DNA of 11,498 nt from an uncultured beta proteobacterium (GTDB taxonomy: Bacteria > Pseudomonadota > Gammaproteobacteria > Burkholderiales > Burkholderiaceae). Both the position numbers and the translations under genes were made by a program. Positions within the stretch are counted from its first letter, which is position 1, and each line of letters starts with the position of its first letter. The notes under the pieces were generated by a model. That model made no database searches and was not told where the DNA came from. It saw only the letters and a list, made by a program, of their open reading frames with translations. The DNA is taken from assembly GCA_903892315.1 (NCBI GenBank), contig CAITHY010000019.1, positions 1-11,498 on the forward strand, read 5' to 3'. Positions 1 to 7,700 of this stretch are shown here, piece after piece.

Positions 1-2421
1 CTGAGCAGTATTGTTAGAGCTCACAACACCTTGTAATGCAGTCAAGGCAGTGCTCAAAGAGCCTGCTTGAGTAGTCAAGGAAGTAATGCTTGAACCATTG
101 CTGGTGATTTGGGATTGCAGTGAAGCAACATCCGCACTCACCGTATTGGTCAACGCGGTGATCGAAGCATTAAGAGTTGTTCCCAATGCTGCAATTTGCT
201 GTTGTACAGAACCAGTGAGGGTAGATGAGCCCTCCAGCAAAGTTATAGCGGACTCCAATGCAGATGCGCGCGTAGCCAAACTAGATATGCTTGTGCCTTG
301 TGAAGTACCCTGCGTTTGTAATACAGCAATTTCAGATGCAAGCGATGGAATACCGCCAACCTCTCTGGCTGCAACCGCAGTAGCTAAAGCTGAATAAGTT
401 TGATCATTAGCGACACTAGACAGCGTAAATGGTGTGCCATTTCCAATTTGGATATCAACGGTAACGCCAATCAGGCTTAAATGTGTGTTGGCATTGAAGT
501 TACTCAATAAGGTTGCAACATCATTTGTTGATGACAACTGAATAATGATCGTGCCGGTCTCTGAGGCGCTAACAAAAGCAGTCGCGTTTGCAACATCAGC
601 AAGACTGACATACCCTGTAGACATCAAGTCCAAAGTCATGCCTTGAGGATGAATGGCCAGTAAATCATTTACCGCACCATTGCGCACAATCAAAGTATCA
701 ATACTGCTATTGATCACGCTATTTTGGTCAAATAGAACAACCTCGTCAGCAGTAATTGCCGATGTATTTTTGGCTGTTTGCGCAAAATAGAAACCTAGAT
801 CTTTTGCGCCAGACAGATTGGCCGTATTAACGGTCATAGGTATAACGTCTTGTGTTCCAACATGTGGATCAGAGACCATCACACCAACAGTGTCGCCCAC
901 TTGACCGCCAAGGCTACCCTTGAAGGTAATATTTGTTGCACTTGGCGCATCAATAATAAATTGATCAGCACCACTTGTGCCAGTCAGATTGACAATCAAT
1001 CCAACACCTGCAGCAGAATTAATTTGCTGGCTAGTATGAACCGCACCATCAAGGTCGTTAAATGTCTCAACGTGGGAGAAGAAATTGCTGACCGTGGTAG
1101 TTGCAGCAACAGCACCACGTGTAAATGTGGCATTTCCACTTTGATCAACATAGATCGTGATATCACCAGTCGCAGTTCCACTAAAAGTAATGGACCCATC
1201 TTGGGCCTGGGTAACCACAAAGGTTGCCGCAGCGTTTGTTTGCGATTGGCCAACCTGAGCAACAGAGGTTGCAGCATTAATTGCAGTAGTAACAGTAATC
1301 ACTTCAAGTGGAGTAACAGTAGTAACGCCATTTAAGACTGTGCTGACGTTAGTAGAGTTAGTAAGATCAAGCGGATGAGCCGCTGTGAAGGTGCTGTCGT
1401 TAATGCCGGCAACAATATTGGCTACAACGGTTGAAGCTTGGGTCGCTGCTAAACTCACCACGCTAGCGACAACAGCTGCCGCCTTTTGAACATTGGTAGC
1501 TACTGTGGAGTCAACACCAACTGCAAATGGATCTAATGTTAATAAATCAACTGATCCGGTAATGCCTAAGGCATTTTGAATATTGGTCTCTGCATCAGTT
1601 ACAGTCACCCCAGCACCATGATTATCGGCGCTATGACTATCCATGTACGCCTGAATCAAGGTAGTGATCGGTGTCACTACAAAGCCGCTAGAGGAAGATC
1701 CTGGCGCCCTTAGCACCATCGTGTTCGCAAGGCCTGTATCCGAGCTAATACCACCTTCAATTTGCACGATGTAATGATTTGGATTTTGAATGGAGAACTT
1801 ACCATTGGCGTCGGTAAGAACGCCTGTATCGATCTTGGTGTTATTACTTGTTATCAAATAAACCTTACCGCCGACGATGTGCCCATCAACTGCCACGCCA
1901 GAAACGGATGGAACACCTGAGCTACCGCCGCCACCACCGCCGCCACCGGCCGCAAGGCCAGCGAGGGCTAAGCCACCCAGAGCAATGCCAGTAATTTGCG
2001 CAGTACTAAGACCACCACTCTCGTTTGATGCGCTAACAAGATCAGACCCCTCTACAGCCGTCCACACTGTCCCAGAATTGCTATCTGAAGAGCTAATGAC
2101 TTGGTAAGTTGAACCTGTTCCATTAGCAGCCGCATCAGCCACACTAGAGGCGCCAATAGTGCCCGCAGGGAAAAATTCCACATTCTTAGCTTTAAAGAAG
2201 TCAGGAACTGCAGCCAACTCCCCTTCTCCGCTTACCTCAATGGCTAGATCATTACCTTTGTGCTTTAAAAGCAACTTATCAACTTTTTGACCTGAAGCCT
2301 GATTAACGACTGTTAACTTGGAGCCGGGTTGTAGTTTTAATCCAACAAGCTGATCCGGAGAATAAGACTTCTCTGAGCCATTGGGGGACTTAACAATCAC
2401 TTTAATTGCGGGCACAGGCAT
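1..2421 (-). CDS. Giant BapA/LapA-like type I secreted surface adhesin, N-terminal 807 codons (partial, runs off the left edge)
   Basis: One uninterrupted minus-strand frame runs from ATG at 2421 to base 1 with no stop, so only the N-terminal 807 residues are seen. Residues 1-65 (MPVPAIKVIVKSPNGSEKSY onward) resemble the N-terminal domain of BapA-type adhesins. A hydrophobic Ala/Gly/Leu segment follows (about 138-158), then eight glycines (159-166). Residues 172-212 (VSGVAVDGHIVGGKVYLI) look like the carboxypeptidase-regulatory-like beta domain common after such linkers. Next is a helical module with VTPITTLIQA (249-258) and LLTLDPF (293-299), also common in giant adhesins. Residues 380-690 are Thr/Ser/Val/Asp-rich beta repeats with few Cys. 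From about 695 to the edge the sequence is coiled-coil-like with a 67-residue repeat. The gene follows the complete type I exporter, which fits it being the exported substrate; the C-terminal secretion signal would lie outside the window. Start choice: AGGAG lies only 2 bases before this ATG but 8 bases before a GTG at codon 3, so the start could be 2415. Family assignment is by recognition. Confidence 0.85.
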   Translation of the reverse strand, partial: MPVPAIKVIVKSPNGSEKSYSPDQLVGLKLQPGSKLTVVNQASGQKVDKLLLKHKGNDLAIEVSGEGELAAVPDFFKAKNVEFFPAGTIGASSVADAAANGTGSTYQVISSSDSNSGTVWTAVEGSDLVSASNESGGLSTAQITGIALGGLALAGLAAGGGGGGGGSSGVPSVSGVAVDGHIVGGKVYLITSNNTKIDTGVLTDANGKFSIQNPNHYIVQIEGGISSDTGLANTMVLRAPGSSSSGFVVTPITTLIQAYMDSHSADNHGAGVTVTDAETNIQNALGITGSVDLLTLDPFAVGVDSTVATNVQKAAAVVASVVSLAATQASTVVANIVAGINDSTFTAAHPLDLTNSTNVSTVLNGVTTVTPLEVITVTTAINAATSVAQVGQSQTNAAATFVVTQAQDGSITFSGTATGDITIYVDQSGNATFTRGAVAATTTVSNFFSHVETFNDLDGAVHTSQQINSAAGVGLIVNLTGTSGADQFIIDAPSATNITFKGSLGGQVGDTVGVMVSDPHVGTQDVIPMTVNTANLSGAKDLGFYFAQTAKNTSAITADEVVLFDQNSVINSSIDTLIVRNGAVNDLLAIHPQGMTLDLMSTGYVSLADVANATAFVSASETGTIIIQLSSTNDVATLLSNFNANTHLSLIGVTVDIQIGNGTPFTLSSVANDQTYSALATAVAAREVGGIPSLASEIAVLQTQGTSQGTSISSLATRASALESAITLLEGSSTLTGSVQQQIAALGTTLNASITALTNTVSADVASLQSQITSNGSSITSLTTQAGSLSTALTALQGVVSSNNTAQ

Positions 2422-2423
2422 AA

Positions 2424-2428
2424 CTCCT
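2424..2428 (-). promoter_or_regulatory. Shine-Dalgarno sequence (AGGAG) of the adhesin gene
   Basis: AGGAG is followed after 2 bases by ATG (2421) and after 8 bases by an in-frame GTG (2415). Spacing favours the GTG; start-codon strength favours the ATG. The difference is two residues. Confidence 0.6.
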
Positions 2429-2495
2429 AGTTATAGATTTCTTGATTGTAACAATATATGCCTTAAAAGGGACTTTCTGGTGCATTAAATTCACA

Positions 2496-2521
2496 TTTAG
2501 TGGTTTTATGGAATCACTAAA
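2496..2521. repeat. Inverted repeat TTTAGTG / CACTAAA in the adhesin leader
   Basis: Perfect 7-base arms at 2496-2502 and 2515-2521 flank a 12-base spacer, about 75 bases before the adhesin start. The TAGTG/CACTA core also occurs in the inner part of the larger palindrome at 2623-2651. It may be a hairpin in the mRNA leader or a protein-binding site. The arms are short and AT-rich, so chance is possible. Confidence 0.35.
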
Positions 2522-2622
2522 GAATCAGAAAAATCAGACAAGTGGCAGTTATGCCATTTATGTCCCCATCAAGGATTTAGTTCAATTTTTTTAATATATT
2601 GAGGGCAATATACAAATAATAA

Positions 2623-2651
2623 TCGTTATGCACTATATTAGTGCATAACGA
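2623..2651. repeat. Perfect 13-bp inverted repeat with 3-base loop, just downstream of the membrane fusion protein gene
   Basis: The arms CGTTATGCACTA (2624-2635) and TAGTGCATAACG (2639-2650) are exact reverse complements around the 3-base centre TAT, and the flanking T/A (2623, 2651) adds a 13th pair. The element begins 5 bases after the minus-strand stop codon of the fusion protein gene. On the minus strand it is followed by ATTATTATTTG rather than a clean U-run, and the stem is not GC-rich, so it is at best a weak intrinsic terminator or attenuator. Alternatives are an mRNA 3'-end stabilising or processing hairpin, or an operator for a dimeric regulator. The symmetry is direct observation; the role is not known. 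Confidence 0.8.
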
Positions 2652-2656
2652 AATCC

Positions 2657-3964
2657 TTAACGCTCACCAAATGCGCCGCCAAGGGTTTTGGTGATGGGCT
2701 TCATGATGTAAGAGAGTACCGTACGATCGCCCGTCTTAATATCGACAGTGGCGGTCATACCCGGGCGAACTTCGATATCTTTGGATCTACTTCCCAAGAA
2801 GTCCTTCTCGCCAATATTGACCTTGACGCGGTAATAGGTCAAAGGACCGTTTTTAGTGTCTTCGGTAAGAGTATCGGCTGAAACATAGGAAACTTTGCCC
2901 TTCATGGTTCCAAAAATGGAGTAATCATAGGCATCGAGCTTTACCTTGGCTGGAAGGCCTACCTTCATATAGGCCATATCGGATGGCTTGACCTTAGCCT
3001 CAATGATCAAATCAGACTCTGTGGGTAAAATTTGTAAGATTTCATCGCCTTGGCGCACTACTCCACCGAGCGTGGTGACTTTGATGCTCTTAACGATACC
3101 GGCGGCTGGCGCAACAATATCAGTGTGCTCCAAAAGTTGCTCACGATCAGCCAAGGTCTGCTCTTGGGCATTGAGATCTTCCTCAGCCTTATTCAATTCG
3201 GTACTGGCATCCTGAAAATACTTATTTTTCTGATTTGCTAGAGCTCCTCTAGCCTCATTGACTGTGCGTCTGAGTTTGAGAATGTCTGCCTTGCTGATAT
3301 CACCCATCTTTTCCAAAGGAAGATTCATGGCAAGTTCTTGGTCTGCTAGCTTCACGTTGTCCTTTAAAACAGCTACCTGCTCCAAATAAGCAAGGCGACG
3401 TTTTTGATACAAATTCATCTGGGTGTCAACTAAAACGGGGTACTTGTCTTTAAGGGCTTGGTCATAACTGAGGTCTTTTTCAGCCAATTCTGCTTGCAAG
3501 CGCCACACCGTCATGCGTAGAGCGGTAACCTTACCCAAACTTTCATAGTAAGCAGCCTGTGCACGGTTTTTTTCTAAAATGGCGATCACTTGACCTTTTT
3601 CTACGGCATCACCCTCCTTGACCTTCATCTCTACCAGTACGCCACCATCAGCAGCTTGTAAGATCTGGGTTTTTGAGTCGGCAATGACTTGTCCTTGAGC
3701 GTTAACCACTTGATCTATATGAAAAAAAGTGGCCCAAAGAAAGAACAATACAAAAAACCCAATGCACAAGCGCAAGACTATCCTTGGAGCACGCATTGCA
3801 GAGTGATCCGATAAAGCAAAGAGCTTTTCTACGGTATTGCGAAAGCGATCCCAATGCGGTTGTAACTTAGGCTGCCATTTTGCCCAGTGGGCCTCAATTA
3901 CCGGCATCAATTCGATCGCCTTAGTCTTAATCGCGGCTTTTATTTTTTCGTAGCGGTTAGTCAT
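2657..3964 (-). CDS. LapC/HlyD-family membrane fusion protein of a type I secretion system
   Basis: This periplasmic adaptor, anchored in the inner membrane, links the ABC exporter to the outer-membrane channel. At 435 residues it has the usual family length. Residues 1-60 are cytoplasmic and amphipathic, and a membrane segment spans about 62-80 (LCIGFFVLFFLWATFF). The first half of the lipoyl-like domain follows (about 88-130, with GGVLVEMKVKEGDAVEKGQ), then a long alpha-helical hairpin (about 131-280) and the second lipoyl half (283-315, DIVAPAAGIVKSIKV). The beta-barrel and C-terminal part include VRPGMTATVDI (399-409) and TVLSYIMKPI (415-424), a strong signature of the RTX/adhesin-type HlyD branch. 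The ATG lies 5 bases after the exporter stop, and GGGAG inside the end of the exporter gene could serve as ribosome binding site, so the two are probably translationally coupled. It is followed by the palindrome and the adhesin leader. Confidence 0.93.
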   Translation of the reverse strand: MTNRYEKIKAAIKTKAIELMPVIEAHWAKWQPKLQPHWDRFRNTVEKLFALSDHSAMRAPRIVLRLCIGFFVLFFLWATFFHIDQVVNAQGQVIADSKTQILQAADGGVLVEMKVKEGDAVEKGQVIAILEKNRAQAAYYESLGKVTALRMTVWRLQAELAEKDLSYDQALKDKYPVLVDTQMNLYQKRRLAYLEQVAVLKDNVKLADQELAMNLPLEKMGDISKADILKLRRTVNEARGALANQKNKYFQDASTELNKAEEDLNAQEQTLADREQLLEHTDIVAPAAGIVKSIKVTTLGGVVRQGDEILQILPTESDLIIEAKVKPSDMAYMKVGLPAKVKLDAYDYSIFGTMKGKVSYVSADTLTEDTKNGPLTYYRVKVNIGEKDFLGSRSKDIEVRPGMTATVDIKTGDRTVLSYIMKPITKTLGGAFGER

Positions 3965-3969
3965 TTAAA

Positions 3970-6306
3970 TCAGGCTCCCGCAGCATTGTTAGGATTATTG
4001 GAATTATCTTGCGCAGTGTTAGTCGGGGTATCTCGCTGCGCTGTTGCAGTCTCTCCTGGCTGGGCTACTGAAGTAGCTGGCGCATTTTGCTGCGCCGCAG
4101 TGCCAGACAATTTCTTTAAGACCTCATCGCGAGGACCATCCATCAAGACTTGGTGCTGCGCAATCACAATGATTCGATTGGTCATCGCCAGCAAGTGTGG
4201 CTTATGTGTCACCAGCACCATTGTGTCTTCAGGGCGCAACTCCGTTTTAAGGGCGGTCATGCTGCGCAGTTCGGTAGCGTTATCCATTGATGCAGTAGGC
4301 TCATCTAGCAGCCAGATATTGGGCTTACTTAATAATAGGCGAGTAAAGGCGACTAATTGGCGTTGACCACCAGAAAGGCCTTTTCCCCCTTCAGCGATCA
4401 TCAAATCTAAGCCCTTAGGATGATTGGCGATTACTGCTAGCAAACCCGTTTGCTCGGCGACATTGCGAAGCACATCATCGCCTGGGTCTGGAATGCCAAT
4501 TAGCAAATTCTCACGCAATGTGCCACTAAATAAGCGGTGGTCTTGCTGTAAATAACCAATGCGCTCACTTAAAAACTGCCGAGAGATCTGATCAATATCT
4601 AAACCATCGAGCAAGACTCGCCCCTCCCCTGCCTGATGCATACCTGTGAGAATGCGCAGGAAAGTAGACTTGCCGGCACCAACTGGGCCAACCACCCCAA
4701 TCTTCTCCCCCGGTTGGATTACCAGGTTTTGAATCAATAGCGCCTTGGGCGCATTGGGATAGGCATAACGCACACGCTCTAAATGGTATTGACCGCGTAT
4801 CGATTGCGGTATGAGTGGACGCTCAATTGCATGATTATCGGACTCTAGTGCAAAGACGCGCTCTAAATTTTTCAGCGCAGCCTTAGCATGCGCTGCTTGC
4901 ACCATTAAGCCCGGTATCTGAGTAACCGGCCCCATTGCCCTGCCGCTCAAAATAGAGCAGGCAATTAATGAGCCCATCGTCAGATGCCCTTCAGCCGCAA
5001 AGTAAGCGCCCGTAGCGATTAAACCAATGTAGCTCACTTGCTGCAACATGGCGCTCAAGTAATTACTCTTTTCGCTAATGCTGCGCAATGCCATATCGTG
5101 CACTAGCGCTTCATCATTCGTATCAATCCATTTAGACAGCGCATTCCAGGCGCCACCACCTGATTTAATAGTTTCTGCACCTTCGATGGTTTCAACCAAA
5201 ATACCAGTCTTTTTATTTGTAGCATCAGTACTCTTAGCAGCATGCGCATCAATTTTTTCACGCATCACAAATCCAAATGCCAGCGCTAAGAGCAAAAAGA
5301 CGAATGGTACTAAAGCGACAATGGGCGAACCCACTAGAGCAATCATTAGAATAAAAAAGAGACCAAATGGCGCATCAACAAAAAGATAAAAAGTCGAAGC
5401 TGACAAAAATGCGCGGATAGTTTCGTAACCGCGCAATTGAGCGGATAAAGAACCTACGCTACCGGGCAACTGATCAAGCCGGACATTTAAAAAGCGTGCA
5501 AAGATTTGACGAGATAGCGAGCTATCCATTTGAGTGATGGCACTCTCCATTAGATATGAGCGCGCGAACTTGATGACAATATCAAAAACCAAGGCGATCG
5601 CTACGCCAAGGGTAAGCACACCCAAAGTAGAGTACCCCTGCGTAGGTATCACGCGGTCGTAAACCTGCATGGAGTAGAGCGAAACACCTAGAGCGAGCAA
5701 GTTGATCAAAATCCCCGCCAAACCCGATTCCATCAGGATCGGTTTTTGCTTTAAAAACTCTTCCCGAATCATGCGCTCTGCAGGATTGCTGTGGTCGCCA
5801 ATCGGGCTATCAGCCAGAATCAAGCGAATGCACGCCAATGGTTGGTCCACAGGAATGGTACGCATAACCCCCTGAAAATCTAAGAGCCATTGATTGTCCG
5901 AAGTGCGATTACGAATTACCGCCCACCCTGCCCCTGGCAGCCAGGTTAATGCCGGCAAGCGTGCTGCATCTGGCTCCTCTTGCACTTCAATACTTTCAAG
6001 GCCGGCTGCTTTAACCACCGATCGCACAACGTCTTGCCACAATTGGGCAAAGTTCGATCCCGCCACTTCAGGGCCATCGGGTTTTACTAAAGCTAGCGCC
6101 GCTAATTCACTTTGGTGATCGCTTACCGACTCATGTAAGCGCAAGCGATCAACAGTTTTACTTTGGATGCGGGCCATCGAACTAATGGCCCACGCTAAAC
6201 CCTGGGTTGCATCAGGCGCCGGCCCATGAGGCGCAGATGCAACGCCCGCCTGTGACACATTCACGGTCTGAGTAGGTTCTGGTGCACTAGGGTTGCTTTG
6301 GTTCAT
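3970..6306 (-). CDS. LapB-like type I secretion ABC transporter (permease-ATPase) with degenerate C39-like N-terminal domain
   Basis: This inner-membrane half-transporter energises export of the adhesin. Its 778 residues run in this order. Residues 1-45 are a Pro/Ala/Ser-rich extension. A peptidase-like domain (about 60-175) has no Cys where the C39 catalytic Cys would be expected, as in LapB/HlyB-type exporters that do not cleave a leader. The membrane domain (about 190-480) contains MQVYDRVIP (213-221), typical of the LapB branch. The ATPase has Walker A GPVGAGKST (540-548), Q-loop YLQQD (585-589), signature LSGGQRQ (644-650), Walker B IWLLDEP (664-670), D-loop SMD (673-675) and H-loop His701, all intact. 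The last 40 residues are low-complexity Asn/Thr/Ala/Gln-rich and appear unusual. The ATG has no recognisable Shine-Dalgarno; the bases just before it read CATCTCCTT. It lies 29 bases after the channel gene stop and 5 bases before the fusion protein gene. Confidence 0.95.
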   Translation of the reverse strand: MNQSNPSAPEPTQTVNVSQAGVASAPHGPAPDATQGLAWAISSMARIQSKTVDRLRLHESVSDHQSELAALALVKPDGPEVAGSNFAQLWQDVVRSVVKAAGLESIEVQEEPDAARLPALTWLPGAGWAVIRNRTSDNQWLLDFQGVMRTIPVDQPLACIRLILADSPIGDHSNPAERMIREEFLKQKPILMESGLAGILINLLALGVSLYSMQVYDRVIPTQGYSTLGVLTLGVAIALVFDIVIKFARSYLMESAITQMDSSLSRQIFARFLNVRLDQLPGSVGSLSAQLRGYETIRAFLSASTFYLFVDAPFGLFFILMIALVGSPIVALVPFVFLLLALAFGFVMREKIDAHAAKSTDATNKKTGILVETIEGAETIKSGGGAWNALSKWIDTNDEALVHDMALRSISEKSNYLSAMLQQVSYIGLIATGAYFAAEGHLTMGSLIACSILSGRAMGPVTQIPGLMVQAAHAKAALKNLERVFALESDNHAIERPLIPQSIRGQYHLERVRYAYPNAPKALLIQNLVIQPGEKIGVVGPVGAGKSTFLRILTGMHQAGEGRVLLDGLDIDQISRQFLSERIGYLQQDHRLFSGTLRENLLIGIPDPGDDVLRNVAEQTGLLAVIANHPKGLDLMIAEGGKGLSGGQRQLVAFTRLLLSKPNIWLLDEPTASMDNATELRSMTALKTELRPEDTMVLVTHKPHLLAMTNRIIVIAQHQVLMDGPRDEVLKKLSGTAAQQNAPATSVAQPGETATAQRDTPTNTAQDNSNNPNNAAGA

Positions 6307-6335
6307 AAGGAGATGAATTGATTTTGTATTTTTTG

Positions 6336-7697
6336 TTATTTTGAATTTTTATTTTTACCCAGTTCAGGCTTAGCCAAAGAATCCACTGGAGTTTCGTATA
6401 CCTGGGTACCTTCAATATAGATCATCAGGCGACGGCTGGCGCTCATCTGACTTCCTTCAGCATCCGCAAATTGCACCTTGGTTTGAGCCTGCTCCCGCAC
6501 AGAGTTCATTAAATCAAGCCAACTTTTACGGCCCACTAAATATTGCCTGTCATAAGAGGCGCTAATGTCGCTAGTCAAGTCGACTGAACGTTGCAAGCTT
6601 TCCTTTTTCAACAGCGCAAACTCATATTCGTTGTAATCGGCATTGAGGCGATCCGTTAATTCACGCTTTGCAGTTTCCACTTGAAGCATAGCTGCTTTTG
6701 CGCGCTCAAAAGCGGCGCTTGAAGCTACCGCACTAGAAAAACCACCTCCTGGAACATAGTTCACCACAACACCAGCCATGTTATAGCTTGGATATCCAGG
6801 CAATATTGCATTGCCCACTTGACGTTGCATTTGAAAGCTCAGCTGCGGCAATGCTTGGGAACGAATTTCTTTTGCCTCTTGTTCGGCAGCTTCAGCCTCA
6901 TACTTAAAACGCTGAACTGTGACGCTCTGCAGTTGTGCTTGGGCTATGCCGACAGCACGCGCAGGAATTTTGACTGGCTTAGCAATGCTATTGACCAAAT
7001 CAGATTGTCGTAGCGGCTCACCCACCAGCTCAGACAAACTCGTTAAAGCGGTCTGCTCAAGAGAGTGTTGGGTGTCTAAATCTGCGCGCGCCTGCATTAA
7101 GCGAGAGATCCCCAAGTCACGATCCGCGCCAGATGCGACACCTTGCTCATAGCGACGCGTGATCATGCCAGCAAAGCGCTCATGAAGTTTGACGTTTTCT
7201 TCTAGCGCCAAAATTTTTAAGTAAGCCTTAAGCCATTCGGTATAGCCGCCAATAATGCGCCTACTGATATCTTCGCGCGTTTCTAGCAAAGAAAAATCAG
7301 CCGCGCTTAACTTAGCATCTGCTTTGTTGTAGCCCGCAATAATGCCGCCATCTAGCAGTAATGGCTGGCTAATAGTTGCGGTTGTTGATGGCAGATTTCT
7401 ACCTGAAGCCCCATCATAAGTGACTTGGTTTCGCTGTGTATTAAATGATGGGCTTGGTAAAAACCTCAACTTGGCAGCAGTAACATCGGTCTGGGCAGCA
7501 TCTCTACTGGATTGTTTTGCTAAGACTGATGGGTATGAGGCTAAGCCTTGGCGAGTCAATTCTTCCAAGGTAATGCCACTAGCAGATCCAGAACAAAGAA
7601 TAAAAGCAGCCAAGAAAGCATAGGAACACTTTACTGCGACAGCAAAACGCGGCAACAGAATGCAGGAGTAGCTTTTCATTGGTCTGTGTTTGAGCAT
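6336..7697 (-). CDS. TolC/LapE-like outer-membrane channel protein of the type I secretion system
   Basis: This is the outer-membrane efflux channel that completes the exporter. The 453 residues match TolC-family length. A hydrophobic signal sequence ends near residue 40 (AFLAAFILCSGSASG), followed by the mature start ITLEELTRQGLASYP, typical of the family. Two repeats of long helices and strands follow, including ATISQPLLLDGG (106-117) in the first beta segment and GRKSWLDLMNSVREQ (389-403) near the end; the latter is characteristic of the LapE/TolC branch tied to adhesin exporters. The start is uncertain: ATG at 7697 lies 3 bases after the anti-sigma stop, but an in-frame ATG at 7679 would give a more usual signal peptide beginning MKSYSCILLPRF. 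Neither has a clear Shine-Dalgarno, which suggests coupled translation. Residue -1 to the Cys in FILC is Leu, so this is not a lipoprotein signal. Confidence 0.92.
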   Translation of the reverse strand: MLKHRPMKSYSCILLPRFAVAVKCSYAFLAAFILCSGSASGITLEELTRQGLASYPSVLAKQSSRDAAQTDVTAAKLRFLPSPSFNTQRNQVTYDGASGRNLPSTTATISQPLLLDGGIIAGYNKADAKLSAADFSLLETREDISRRIIGGYTEWLKAYLKILALEENVKLHERFAGMITRRYEQGVASGADRDLGISRLMQARADLDTQHSLEQTALTSLSELVGEPLRQSDLVNSIAKPVKIPARAVGIAQAQLQSVTVQRFKYEAEAAEQEAKEIRSQALPQLSFQMQRQVGNAILPGYPSYNMAGVVVNYVPGGGFSSAVASSAAFERAKAAMLQVETAKRELTDRLNADYNEYEFALLKKESLQRSVDLTSDISASYDRQYLVGRKSWLDLMNSVREQAQTKVQFADAEGSQMSASRRLMIYIEGTQVYETPVDSLAKPELGKNKNSK

Positions 7698-7700
7698 TTT

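Larger units (their letters stand above)
2429..2656 (-). promoter_or_regulatory. Leader region between the exporter operon and the adhesin gene, AT-rich with inverted repeats
   Basis: This non-coding stretch separates the membrane fusion protein gene from the adhesin start. The five upstream genes are separated by at most 29 bases, so this gap stands out. It holds three inverted repeats: a perfect one at 2623-2651, an imperfect one around TGGCA/TGCCA (2543-2556), and TTTAGTG/CACTAAA (2496-2521). A weak promoter-like pair, TTGAAC then CATAAA 17 bases later on the minus strand, lies just after the poly-A/T run near 2585. I see no convincing sigma-70 or ECF promoter and no small reading frame. 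The layout fits separate control of adhesin dose relative to exporter dose, which is inference. Confidence 0.5.

Noticed and set aside
850..1335. Plus-strand and alternative-frame open stretches inside 1-2421
   Set aside because: They lie antisense or out of frame to the continuous 807-codon adhesin frame, have unnatural composition (many Cys/Ser/Asn) and no family resemblance.
4100..6306. Exporter as a bacteriocin-type (C39 peptidase) ABC transporter that cleaves a double-glycine leader
   Set aside because: The N-terminal domain lacks the catalytic Cys and the neighbours are an adhesin and a LapC-like fusion protein, which fits the LapB branch instead.
7580..7697. Channel protein as a lipoprotein (FILC near the signal peptide end)
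   Set aside because: The residue before Cys is Leu, which does not fit a lipobox, and a standard cleavage site lies a few residues later.
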